12,860 nucleotides of DNA. Origin: CAYSPU01 sp964432995. Lineage in GTDB: Bacteria; Verrucomicrobiota; Verrucomicrobiia; Limisphaerales; JAHDYP01. A program made the translations under genes and the position numbers. The notes under the pieces are model-generated. The model saw only the letters and a program-made list of their open reading frames with translations. It was not told where the DNA came from and did no database searches. This document shows positions 6,541-12,860 of this stretch, piece by piece (the first letter of the stretch is position 1; every line of letters starts with the position of its first letter). Location of the stretch: NCBI GenBank assembly GCA_964432995.1, contig CAYSPU010000173.1:1-12860 (forward strand), given 5' to 3'.

Positions 6541-7098
6541 ATGGCATCGGCAAATGATCTTCGCAAAGGGATGGCGATTCTCTTCAAGGGGGACGTCAGC
6601 ATTGTTCTGGACATGCAGCATCGCACGCCGGGGAATCTCCGCGCCTTTGTCCAGGTCACCCTCCGCAGCTTGCGCACCGGCAAGTCCTTGGATACGCGCT
6701 TCAGTTCGACGGAACGGGTGGACGTGGTGCCAATGACGATGCGGAGGATGGAGTTCAGCTACAAGGACGGGGAGGACTTCGTGTTCACGGACACGGAGAC
6801 GTATGACACGGTGAACCTGACGCCGGAGATCGTCGGCGACGCCCGGAACTATCTGGTGGAGAACGCGCCGGCAACAGTGACGTTTGTGGAGGACAAGGCC
6901 GTGGCGATCGAACTGCCCGCCAGCGTGGTCTTGACGGTGACGGACGCCCCGGAAGGGATTCGCGGTGACACCGCGACCAACGTCCAGAAGACCGTGACTC
7001 TGGAGACGGGGATCACCGTTCAGGCGCCGCTGTTCATCAAGACCGGGGAGAAGGTCAAGATCGACACGCGCACCGGCAAGTACATGGAGCGCGCCTAG
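6541..7098 (+). CDS. efp: Translation elongation factor P
   Basis: 185 residues, the normal EF-P length. EF-P binds between the P and E sites of the ribosome and relieves stalling at proline stretches. Three domains are visible: the KOW-like N-terminal domain (residues 1 to about 65), a central OB domain with MEFSYKDGEDFVFTDTETY, and a C-terminal OB domain with the signature GIRGDTATNVQKTVTLETG. The tip loop reads HRTPGNLRAF. Aligned to E. coli PGKGQAF, the position of modified Lys34 is Asn32, so neither the lysine (EpmABC type) nor arginine (EarP type) target is present. Arg34 is two positions later. The gene is monocistronic with its own promoter and ribosome binding site and is convergent with pfkB. 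Identification is very secure. Confidence 0.97.
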   Translation: MASANDLRKGMAILFKGDVSIVLDMQHRTPGNLRAFVQVTLRSLRTGKSLDTRFSSTERVDVVPMTMRRMEFSYKDGEDFVFTDTETYDTVNLTPEIVGDARNYLVENAPATVTFVEDKAVAIELPASVVLTVTDAPEGIRGDTATNVQKTVTLETGITVQAPLFIKTGEKVKIDTRTGKYMERA

Positions 7099-7107
7099 CC
7101 CGGACAA

Positions 7108-7128
7108 TTCACGCGCCCCGCGTGTGAA
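7108..7128. terminator. Hairpin between convergent efp and pfkB (candidate bidirectional terminator)
   Basis: A nine-pair stem (one G-T pair) with a CCC loop, arms at 7108-7116 and 7120-7128, sits in the 39-base gap between the two convergent stop codons. Its position suits a terminator for both genes. There is no clear T-run on either side, so efficiency is uncertain. Confidence 0.5.
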
Positions 7129-7137
7129 CTATGCGAG

Positions 7138-8187
7138 CTAGTCCGCGGGCTCGAGCGGGGGACGGGAGCGGTATTTCTTGGCCAGATCGAGGGTGGCTTT
7201 GAGCGGCCGGATGCCTCCGGTGCAGGTGGCGTCGAAGAGGCAGGCGGCGGCGGCGCAGACGGCGGTCTTCAGGCAGCGCGGCAGATCCCACCCTTCGTGG
7301 AGGCCCAACAGGATCCCGGCGCAAAAGGCGTCACCCGCTCCGGCGGTGCCGGCGATCACCTTGGGCGGGAGGTTCAGCGCCATTTGCCAGTGGTCCTCTC
7401 CTTTGCGGGTTCGGGCGAATCCACCTTCGGGGAAGTGGATCACGACCAATTCGCGGACCCCCATTTGGAGGATGGCGCCGGCCGCGTGCCGGAGCGCCAC
7501 CGGGTCCAGTTGCCCGTCGGCCTGGCGGACACGGAATCCGGTGGTCATGCCCGCCTCGAATTCGTTCAGGATGCAATAGTCGACGTACTTGAGCGCCGGG
7601 GTGACGACTTGGGCGAACCGGTCACCATCTTCGCTGACGACATCGACGCTGGTCTTGAGCCCTGCATCCTGGGCGGCGGCGAGCAGAGCGGCGGCGCGGG
7701 TGCCATAACGTTTGTCGGGCTCATCGAGGGCGTCGAGCAGGAGCAGATACGCGAGATGGAAGATCCGCGCCTTGATCTTGCGGAAATCCAGGCCCTTGCC
7801 GTCCCACAAGGCATTCGCTCCGCGGTAGTGAAAGAAGGTCCGTCGGCCGCCGGACTGTTCGGTCATCACATCGGTGTAGGACGTGTTGGCGGCGCCGGTG
7901 GTCTGGAGATTCCGGGCATCGATTCTGTGCTTGCGGCAGTCGTTCAGGATGCGTTCGCCGAGGCGATCGCGGCCCACGAGACCGGCCGCCCAGAGGGGGA
8001 AGGGGGCTCCCAGCTTGGCGAGGTCGATCAGCACGTTATACGGCGCGCCGCCGGTTCCTTCCATTTGACTGCGGATGTTGGCCAGTTTCTCCGGCGACGG
8101 ATAGACGTCGATCAGCTTGACCTGGTCCACGATCCAGTTCCCGCCGGCCAGAAGACCGGCACGAGCCTGAACGGCATTGGCTTTCAT
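7138..8187 (-). CDS. PfkB/ribokinase-family carbohydrate kinase
   Basis: 349 residues, cytoplasmic; transfers phosphate from ATP to a sugar or nucleoside. Seen: GGNWIVDQVKLID at the N-terminus, the GTGGAPYNVLIDLAKLG block (PfkB signature 1 region), and the second signature GTAGAGDAFCAG with the catalytic base Asp286 and the GAGD anion hole. The substrate cannot be told from the sequence; fructokinase, ribokinase and adenosine kinase-like activities all occur in this family. It is divergent from the sulfate operon and convergent with efp, so it is probably monocistronic. The ATG at 8185-8187 is supported by the family start and a promoter about 60 bases upstream; the ribosome binding site is weak. 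Confidence 0.93.
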   Translation of the reverse strand: MKANAVQARAGLLAGGNWIVDQVKLIDVYPSPEKLANIRSQMEGTGGAPYNVLIDLAKLGAPFPLWAAGLVGRDRLGERILNDCRKHRIDARNLQTTGAANTSYTDVMTEQSGGRRTFFHYRGANALWDGKGLDFRKIKARIFHLAYLLLLDALDEPDKRYGTRAAALLAAAQDAGLKTSVDVVSEDGDRFAQVVTPALKYVDYCILNEFEAGMTTGFRVRQADGQLDPVALRHAAGAILQMGVRELVVIHFPEGGFARTRKGEDHWQMALNLPPKVIAGTAGAGDAFCAGILLGLHEGWDLPRCLKTAVCAAAACLFDATCTGGIRPLKATLDLAKKYRSRPPLEPAD

Positions 8188-8225
8188 GATGCGCGAATGG
8201 ACGACCTGCCTGAAAACCCGTCCGG

Positions 8226-8241
8226 CTGTCCTCCCGGACAG
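8226..8241. repeat. 6-bp inverted repeat, CTGTCC / TCCC / GGACAG
   Basis: Perfect arms with a four-base loop, located where the pfkB-family transcript is predicted to start. It could be a 5'-end stabilising hairpin or an operator; no more can be said. Confidence 0.4.
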
Positions 8242-8246
8242 GCTGG

Positions 8247-8275
8247 CTTATCGCGAAGCGAATTCTAGTCTCCAA
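8247..8275 (-). promoter_or_regulatory. Candidate promoter of the PfkB-family kinase
   Basis: On the minus strand TTGGAG (8270-8275), a 17-base spacer and GATAAG (8247-8252) give a reasonable sigma70-like promoter. The leader would be about 55 bases and begin at the small hairpin 8226-8241. Confidence 0.45.
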
Positions 8276-8309
8276 ACGCGGGTGCGTAAAACACATTTTT
8301 TCGGCAGTG

Positions 8310-8339
8310 TTGGACAGCGCACCAGGAATGTCCGAGAAT
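8310..8339 (+). promoter_or_regulatory. Weak candidate promoter of the sulfate transport operon
   Basis: TTGGAC (8310-8315), an 18-base spacer and GAGAAT (8334-8339) lie just before the ATG at 8346. If real, the transcript would start at or near the start codon. The alternative is a promoter further upstream in 8250-8300 that I could not define. Confidence 0.25.
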
Positions 8340-8345
8340 AGGTGC

Positions 8346-9413
8346 ATGGGATCTCGCGCCGTCACCGGTCTGCCGGTTTCCGGCTGCGCCGCCATCGGCG
8401 GAGCGGCGGGCCGAGGTCGCGGGCGCGGCATTTGGCTGGCGGTCCTTGGTCTCACGGTGGCCGCCTGGGGTGGCGACGTTCGATTGTTGAACGTGAGCTA
8501 CGACCCGACGCGCGAGCTGTATGCCGAGTATAACGCGGCGTTTGCGCGGCACTGGAAGCAGAAGACCGGTCAGGGCGTCGTAGTGCAGCAGTCCCATGGC
8601 GGGTCCGGCAAACAGGCCCGCGCCGTCCTCGACGGCCTGGCCGCCGATGTCGTCACGCTGGCCCTGGCTTACGATATCGACGTTCTGGCCGAGAAAGGTG
8701 GGCTCCTGCCGCGCGACTGGCAGAAACGGTTGCCCCACCGGAGTTCACCCTGCACCTCGACGATCGTCTTCCTCGTGCGCCAGGCGAATCCAAAGAGCAT
8801 CCGCGATTGGGATGACCTGGTGCGCCCCGGGGTGGCGGTGATCACTCCCAACCCTCAGACCTCGGGTGGAGCCCGGTGGAATTATCTGGCCGCCTGGGCT
8901 TATGTGTTGCGCAAGTCGGGAGGCGACGAGAGCGCGGCGACCGACTTTGTGCGGCGCCTGTTTCGCAACGTCCCGGTGCTCGACACGGGGGCGCGCGGGG
9001 CCGCCACGACCTTCGTCCAGCGGAAGATGGGGGACGTGCTTCTGGCCTGGGAGAACGAGGCGCGGCTGGTGGTCCAGGAACACGCGCGCGATCGGTTCGA
9101 GATCGTGATTCCTTCGCTGAGCATTCTGGCGGAACCGCCGGTGGCCTGGGTCGACCGCGTAGTCCGGCAACACGGGACGGAGAGGGTGGCCCAGGCCTAC
9201 CTCGAGTACCTCTACTCGCCCGAGGGCCAGCGGATTCTGGCTCGGCACTTCTACCGTCCGCGTCTGCCCGAGGTGGCGGCCGAGTTCCAGGCGCAGTTTC
9301 CCGAGCTTCGTTTGGTGACCGTGGACGAGATCTGCGGCGGCTGGGCGCAGGCGCAGGCGCGCCACTTCCAGGAGGGCGGCGTGTTCGATCAGATTCTCGA
9401 GCGGCGCCGCTGA
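8346..9413 (+). CDS. sbp: Sulfate ABC transporter periplasmic substrate-binding protein
   Basis: 355 residues. It binds sulfate (possibly thiosulfate) in the periplasm and delivers it to CysTWA. Motifs match E. coli Sbp closely: LLNVSYDPTRELY, QQSHGGSGKQAR, ADVVTLALAYDIDVLAEKG, STIVFLVR, VITPNPQTSGGARWNYLAAW, VLDTGARGAATTF, LLAWENEA, ILAEPP and YLYSPEGQ. The signal peptide is unusual: about 28 Gly/Arg-rich residues precede the hydrophobic GIWLAVLGLTVAAW, with cleavage expected just before DVRLLNVSYD. The ATG at 8346 is the closest of three in-frame starts (8307 GTG, 8328 ATG); none has a good ribosome binding site. It is the first gene of the operon sbp-cysT-cysW-cysA. Confidence 0.93.
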   Translation: MGSRAVTGLPVSGCAAIGGAAGRGRGRGIWLAVLGLTVAAWGGDVRLLNVSYDPTRELYAEYNAAFARHWKQKTGQGVVVQQSHGGSGKQARAVLDGLAADVVTLALAYDIDVLAEKGGLLPRDWQKRLPHRSSPCTSTIVFLVRQANPKSIRDWDDLVRPGVAVITPNPQTSGGARWNYLAAWAYVLRKSGGDESAATDFVRRLFRNVPVLDTGARGAATTFVQRKMGDVLLAWENEARLVVQEHARDRFEIVIPSLSILAEPPVAWVDRVVRQHGTERVAQAYLEYLYSPEGQRILARHFYRPRLPEVAAEFQAQFPELRLVTVDEICGGWAQAQARHFQEGGVFDQILERRR

Positions 9414-9467
9414 GCGGCATCTTTGGGCTGTGCGGTGACGGGCGGGGTGTGGTTGAATGGCGCCGCG

Positions 9468-10301
9468 ATGATTTCCCCGCGATCAGGTCTTCCGGGGTTG
9501 CCGCTGACGTTGGGCTACACGGTTTGGTATCTTTCGGCGGTGGTGCTGCTGCCGGTGGGGGCGCTGCTCTGGTATGGGCTGGGATTGTCCTGGTCGGAAT
9601 TCTGGCGGTTGGCGGCGGCGGAGCGGGCGTTGGCGGCGTATCGGCTGACGTTTGGGGCGTCGTTTCTGGCGGCGCTGGTCAACGCGGTGTTCGGCACGCT
9701 GGTGGCCTGGGTGCTGGTGCGGTATCGCTTTCCCGGGCGTCGTCTGCTGGACGCGCTGGTGGATTTCCCGTTTGCCTTGCCGACGGCGGTGGCGGGTTTG
9801 ACGCTGGCGCATCTGTATTCGGAGGAAGGCTGGCTGGGGCGCTGGCTGGTGCCGCTGGGGGTCCACGGCGCCTATACCCAGCTCGGGGTGGTGATTGCCC
9901 TGACGTTCATCGGCTTGCCGTTCGTCGTCCGCACGCTCCAACCGGTGCTCGAGGGATTCGAGACCGAGGTGGAGGAAGCCGCCGCCACGCTCGGGGCCGG
10001 GCGTTGCCGGACCTTCCTGCGGGTGATCGCGCCCACGCTGTTGCCGGCGATTCTGACCGGGTTCGCCCTGGCGTTTGCCCGGGCGATTGGGGAGTACGGC
10101 TCGGTCATTTTCATTGCGGGGAACCGGCGGTTCGAGACCGAGATCGCCCCGCTGCTGGTGGTGGTGCGCCTCGAGGGTTTCGACTATGCGGGCGCGGTGG
10201 CGATTGCGCTGGTGCTGCTTTCCCTGTCGTTTGCGATGCTGGGGGTGATCAACGGGCTCGAGCGCTGGGTGGCGCGTTGGGGAAGGAGCGGCTATGGTTG
10301 A
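9468..10301 (+). CDS. cysT: Sulfate ABC transporter permease CysT
   Basis: 277 residues from the ATG at 9468, the same length as E. coli CysT (also called CysU). A TTG at 9423 would add 15 residues without family support. About six membrane segments. Conserved stretches include RYRFPGRRLLDALVDFPFAL, then PTAVAGLTLAHLYSEEG, then VVRTLQPVLEGFE. The EAA loop (E170-A171-A172, TLGAG) contacts CysA, and IGEYGSVIFIAGN follows it. It forms the membrane channel with CysW. It begins 54 bases after sbp and overlaps cysW by eight bases. Confidence 0.95.
   Translation: MISPRSGLPGLPLTLGYTVWYLSAVVLLPVGALLWYGLGLSWSEFWRLAAAERALAAYRLTFGASFLAALVNAVFGTLVAWVLVRYRFPGRRLLDALVDFPFALPTAVAGLTLAHLYSEEGWLGRWLVPLGVHGAYTQLGVVIALTFIGLPFVVRTLQPVLEGFETEVEEAAATLGAGRCRTFLRVIAPTLLPAILTGFALAFARAIGEYGSVIFIAGNRRFETEIAPLLVVVRLEGFDYAGAVAIALVLLSLSFAMLGVINGLERWVARWGRSGYG
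10281..10288 (+). promoter_or_regulatory. cysW ribosome binding site inside cysT, GGAAGGAG
   Basis: A strong purine-rich site five bases before the cysW ATG at 10294, lying within the last codons of cysT. It settles the cysW start and indicates translational coupling. Confidence 0.7.
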
Positions 10302-11160
10302 CCGGGGATCATCGGCCAGCGCCGCGGCGGTGGTGCGATCGAGTGCGGTCAGCGAGCCGGCCGTGGTGCGGAGGTTGCTCATCGGGCTGGCGGTGGCGTT
10401 TCTGAGCCTGTTCCTGCTGCTGCCGTTACTCAACGTGTTTGCCCAGGCGTCTTCCCTGGGGCTCGGGGTGCTCGGGGAGGCCCTGACACATCCGCACACG
10501 CGGGCGGCCATCGTGCTTACGGTGACCGTGGCGGCGGTCTGCGTGCCGCTGAACCTGACGTTCGGGCTGGCGGCGGCCTGGGCGATCGGCAAGTTCCGTT
10601 TTCCGGGCAAGGCCCTGCTGACGACTCTGATCGATCTGCCGTTTTCGATCTCCCCGGTCGTGGCCGGTTTGATGTTCGTGATCCTGTTTGGCCGGCAGAG
10701 TTGGCTGGGGCCCTGGCTGTCGGCGCTGGGCGTGCAGGTGTTATTCGCGCCGACGGGGATGGTCTTGGCGACGTTGTTCGTGACCTTCCCCTTTGTGGCG
10801 CGCGAGCTGATTCCGGTGATGGAGGCCACGGGCCGGGAGCAGGAGGAGGCGGCGCTCACCTTGGGGGCCAGCGGCTGGCAGACATTCTGGCGGGTCACGC
10901 TGCCCTCGGTGAAATGGGGACTGCTCTACGGCGTGATCCTCTGCAACGCCCGCGCCATGGGCGAGTTCGGGGCGGTGTCGGTGGTTTCCAGCCGCGTGGC
11001 GGGGCTGACCGACACGCTGCCGTTGCGCGTGGAGAAGCTGTATCAGGAGTATCAGACGGCGGCGGCGTTCAGCGTGGCGGGACTGCTGGCCTGCCTGGCG
11101 CTGCTGACGCTGGGGCTGAAAACGTGGCTGGAATGGCGGCATGAGCATCGAACTGCGTGA
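10294..11160 (+). CDS. cysW: Sulfate ABC transporter permease CysW
   Basis: 288 residues with about six membrane segments. Family stretches include LTVTVAAVCVPLNLTFGLAA, then FRFPGKALLTTLIDLPFSIS, then PVVAGLMFVILFG, then FVTFPFVARELIPVME. The EAA loop with E185-A186-A187 (LTLGASGWQTFWRVTLP) couples to CysA, followed by NARAMGEFGAVSVVS. It pairs with CysT as the inner-membrane pore. It overlaps cysT by eight bases at its start and cysA by 20 bases at its end, so the operon is tightly coupled. Confidence 0.95.
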   Translation: MVDRGSSASAAAVVRSSAVSEPAVVRRLLIGLAVAFLSLFLLLPLLNVFAQASSLGLGVLGEALTHPHTRAAIVLTVTVAAVCVPLNLTFGLAAAWAIGKFRFPGKALLTTLIDLPFSISPVVAGLMFVILFGRQSWLGPWLSALGVQVLFAPTGMVLATLFVTFPFVARELIPVMEATGREQEEAALTLGASGWQTFWRVTLPSVKWGLLYGVILCNARAMGEFGAVSVVSSRVAGLTDTLPLRVEKLYQEYQTAAAFSVAGLLACLALLTLGLKTWLEWRHEHRTA

Positions 11161-12314
11161 CATCTCGAAACGCTTCGGCCCCGTGCTCGCGGTCGACCGC
11201 GTCAGCTTCACCGTGGGCGCGGGCGAGTTGGTCGCCTTGCTCGGGCCCAGCGGCGGCGGCAAGACCACGCTTCTGCGCCTGATNNNNNNNNNNATCGCCG
11301 GGCTCGAATCGCCGTCGGCCGGGGAGATCCTCATCGGGGGACGACGGGTGAACGATGTCTCGGTGCGGCAGCGCAACATCGGGTTCGTGTTCCAGAACTA
11401 CGCGCTGTTCAAGAACCTGACCGTGTTCGGCAATGTAGCCTTTGGTTTGCAGGTGAAGAAGTGGCCGCGGGCCCGGATCTCAGAGCGGGTCGCGGAATTG
11501 CTGCGGCTATTCGATCTCGAGGGGCTCGAACGGCGGTATCCGCACGAGCTGTCCGGCGGCCAGCGACAACGCGTGGCCATCGCGCGGGCCCTGGCGCCGC
11601 AGCCGGGGGTACCCGACACGTTTACGCTCTACCACGCCCCCGANNNNNNNNNNGCCGGGGGTGCTGCTGCTGGACGAACCGTTCGGGGCGGTGGATGCCC
11701 GGATCCGTCAGGAGCTGCGCGAGTGGCTGGTGACGCTGCACCGCGAACTGAACATCACGACCCTGTTCGTAACCCACGATCAGGAAGAAGCCATGGAAGT
11801 GGCCAGCCGGATTGTCATCTTCTCCCACGGGCGCCTGGAACAGGTGGGCTCTCCGCAGGAGGTCTACGAGCAGCCGGTCAACGAGTTCGTCGCCCGGTTC
11901 ATCGGTGTGCTGAACGTGCTCGAACTCGAGGTGCGTGACGGCATGGCCCGATTCCAGGAGCTGACTTGCCCCGCCCACGGTCACGCGGATGGACAGCGGT
12001 TCCGCATCGGTTTTCGACCCTACGCGGTGCAGGTTTCCGGGAACCCCGGGCAGTACCCCTGCCCGGCGGTCTTGCGGCACACGTTCTTCCTCGGGGTGAT
12101 GCTCCGTCTCGAACTCGAGTTGCCGTCGGGCCTGATTGTTCGGGCGCGCATGACCAAGGAGGAATACGCCCAGCTCGGCCTTGCGGTGGGCTGCTCCGTC
12201 TCGTTCCAGATCCGCCAATACCGCCTGCTCCCCAGCGAGGAAGGCCCCTTGCCGCCCGAAATCACCGGGCCCGGGGAGACCGGGGCCGGACCACGTCCCG
12301 CACCTGGGGGATGA
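11141..12314 (+). CDS. cysA: Sulfate ABC transporter ATPase CysA (frame broken by assembly gaps)
   Basis: Cytoplasmic ATPase that powers CysTW. As assembled, the frame is interrupted at 11284-11293 and 11611-11653. Removing 12 bases at the first site and 52 at the second restores LLRLIAGLE and APQPGVLLLDEPFG. The resulting protein is 369 residues, close to E. coli CysA (365). In repaired numbering: Walker A GPSGGGKT at 35-42, Q-loop Gln81, ABC signature LSGGQ at 133-137, Walker B LLLDEP with D157 and E158, and H-loop His191 (VTHDQEEA). After the ATPase domain a C-terminal regulatory region runs from about residue 235 to the end. The ATG at 11141 overlaps cysW by 20 bases. The gene is probably intact in the organism. 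Confidence 0.93.
11284..11293. other. Assembly gap 1 (10 N) in cysA; contig ends probably abut
   Basis: The left end finishes CGCCTGAT and the right end starts ATCGCCGGG. Merging on the shared AT gives CTG-ATC-GCC-GGG, the conserved L-I-A-G of ABC ATPases. The ten Ns therefore look like a fixed-size scaffolding filler, not missing DNA. Confidence 0.75.
11611..11653. other. Assembly gap 2 in cysA: spurious contig end plus 10 N
   Basis: GCCGGGGGT occurs at 11602-11610 and again at 11654-11662, on both sides of a 33-base tract plus ten Ns (11644-11653). Collapsing the two copies restores the CysA reading frame and the Walker B region. The 33-base tract encodes nothing CysA-like and is probably a false contig end. 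It loosely resembles Illumina adapter sequence (CCC, then ACACG, then ACGCTCT), but this is only a weak suggestion. Confidence 0.75.
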
Positions 12315-12327
12315 GCCGCGGCGGAGG

Positions 12328-12390
12328 CCGGTCCGCGAGCCGGACTGGTGCTGCGGGTGTGTGCGATCTGCTGCGGGTCAGAAGACCCGC
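12328..12390. terminator. Two hairpins after cysA (candidate terminators)
   Basis: CCGGTCCG (12328-12335) pairs with CGGACTGG (12341-12348), with one G-T pair. Then GCGGGTC (12373-12379) pairs perfectly with GACCCGC (12384-12390) around an AGAA loop. They follow the end of the sulfate operon by about 14 and 60 bases. Neither has a T-run, so the terminator role is inferred from position. The rest of 12391-12480 shows no gene. Confidence 0.4.
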
Positions 12391-12480
12391 GGTCCGGAAG
12401 GACTGGTTGGCGTGCGGGCGCGGTTGGGCGATCGGCAGCCTTCGGCAGTGGCCAAGAATGAGACCGGCCGAAAATAAGAG

Positions 12481-12508
12481 TTGCAGGGGCATCCTGGCTT
12501 GGTAGTTT
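12481..12508 (+). promoter_or_regulatory. rpsB promoter, TTGCAG-N16-TAGTTT
   Basis: -35 TTGCAG (12481-12486), 16-base spacer, -10 TAGTTT (12503-12508), followed by CCCTCTTT. An A-rich stretch (AAAATAAGAG, 12471-12480) just upstream resembles an UP element. Architecture matches the efp promoter at 6462-6489 base for base at the hexamers apart from one position. Confidence 0.65.
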
Positions 12509-12693
12509 CGCCCCTCTTTTCGGTTGGAGCCGCCGCGGCGGATCCAGTTGGGGGAGAGAACAAACGGCCACAAAACCAGGCCTTGGTCCGAGGGGATCCA
12601 GGCGGCCACAACAGCATCAACCCGAATCCCGTCTTCCGCGGGATGGGCCGGCGCCTCGAGGGGCGGCGGTCTGCGAACCAACGGAAACAAACT
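12509..12693 (+). other. Long rpsB leader
   Basis: If transcription starts near 12515, the leader is about 180 bases, with no plausible ORF. It contains a six-base stem, ATCCCG and CGGGAT, at about 12636-12654 and two copies of GATCCAG. Ribosomal protein S2 represses its own mRNA in other bacteria through a leader structure, so an autoregulatory element could lie here; no known motif was recognised. Confidence 0.4.
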
Positions 12694-12860
12694 GTGATCA
12701 GCATTGGAGTTAAAGAGCTTCTCGAAGCCGGTGTCCACTTTGGACACCAGACGCGCCGGTGGAACCCGAAGATGAAGAAGTTCATCTTCGACGCCCGCAA
12801 CGGCATCCACATCATCGACCTCAGCAAGACCCTCACCCAGATGGAAGCCGCCTGCGGTTT
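12694..12860 (+). CDS. rpsB: 30S ribosomal protein S2, N-terminal part (runs off the window)
   Basis: The first 55 codons are present. S2 is assembled late into the small subunit and is needed to recruit S1. The translation reads SIGVKELLEAGVHFGHQTRR, then WNPKMKKFIFDARNGIHIID and LSKTLTQMEAACG, an unmistakable S2 N-terminus. The GTG at 12694 is taken as start because it places IGVKELL at the usual distance and a weak GGA lies eight bases upstream. The gene is cut by the window edge; tsf is expected next by general bacterial order. Confidence 0.95.
   Translation, partial: MISIGVKELLEAGVHFGHQTRRWNPKMKKFIFDARNGIHIIDLSKTLTQMEAACG

Noticed and set aside
8876..10405. 509-residue open frame on the plus strand
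   Set aside because: It is a shadow of sbp, cysT and cysW, which match their families along their full length.
9483..10898. 471-residue open frame on the minus strand
   Set aside because: It is antisense to cysT and cysW, with low-complexity composition.
11141..11938. cysA as a truncated or frameshifted pseudogene
   Set aside because: Both disruptions coincide with N runs and duplicated contig-end bases, and simple collapse restores a full-length CysA.
1..12860. CRISPR array, tRNA, rRNA, insertion sequence or prophage
   Set aside because: No regularly spaced repeats, cloverleaf, rRNA core sequence, transposase or phage gene was seen on either strand.

Overview
The window is high-GC DNA with dense, compact genes, and it looks like part of a metagenome-assembled scaffold because it carries two 10-base N runs. 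The gene content and protein style suggest Verrucomicrobiota, possibly the Pedosphaerales/Limisphaerales (old subdivision 3) group. The pointers are an EF-P with a PGN tip loop instead of PGK or PGR, an S2 protein starting IGVKELLEAGVHFG, a DUF5009-type membrane acyltransferase and a large secreted glycosidase-like protein. The lineage call is inference from recognition, not from a search.

Layout. At 75-1292 (minus) is an AAA_14/DUF4143 ATPase with a sigma70-like promoter so close to its ATG that the mRNA may be leaderless. At 1293-1693 there is no convincing intact gene, only what looks like the remnant of a PIN-like toxin-family ORF. At 1694-2896 (plus) is a DUF5009/NagX-like multi-spanning acyltransferase. 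It is followed at 3014-6118 by a secreted clan GH-A-like glycosidase with a C-terminal CBM9-like domain, and the two probably form a carbohydrate-related transcription unit. A gene-free stretch at 6119-6540 is packed with inverted repeats and ends in three direct repeats and a promoter for efp (6541-7098). A hairpin separates efp from the convergent pfkB-family sugar kinase (7138-8187, minus).

Divergent from the kinase is a complete sulfate ABC transporter operon: sbp (periplasmic sulfate-binding protein), cysT and cysW (permeases) and cysA (ATPase). The genes overlap or nearly abut. The cysA frame is broken only by assembly artefacts. Removing the duplicated contig-end bases and N runs restores a 369-residue CysA with all nucleotide-binding motifs. 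After cysA come two hairpins and then the promoter, long leader and first 55 codons of rpsB (ribosomal protein S2), which runs off the window.

I did not find an obviously new multi-gene system. The observations most worth a second look are the near-identical promoters of two translation genes (efp and rpsB), the unusual EF-P tip residue, the repeat-rich region upstream of efp, the multi-domain secreted glycosidase and the two repairable assembly breaks in cysA.
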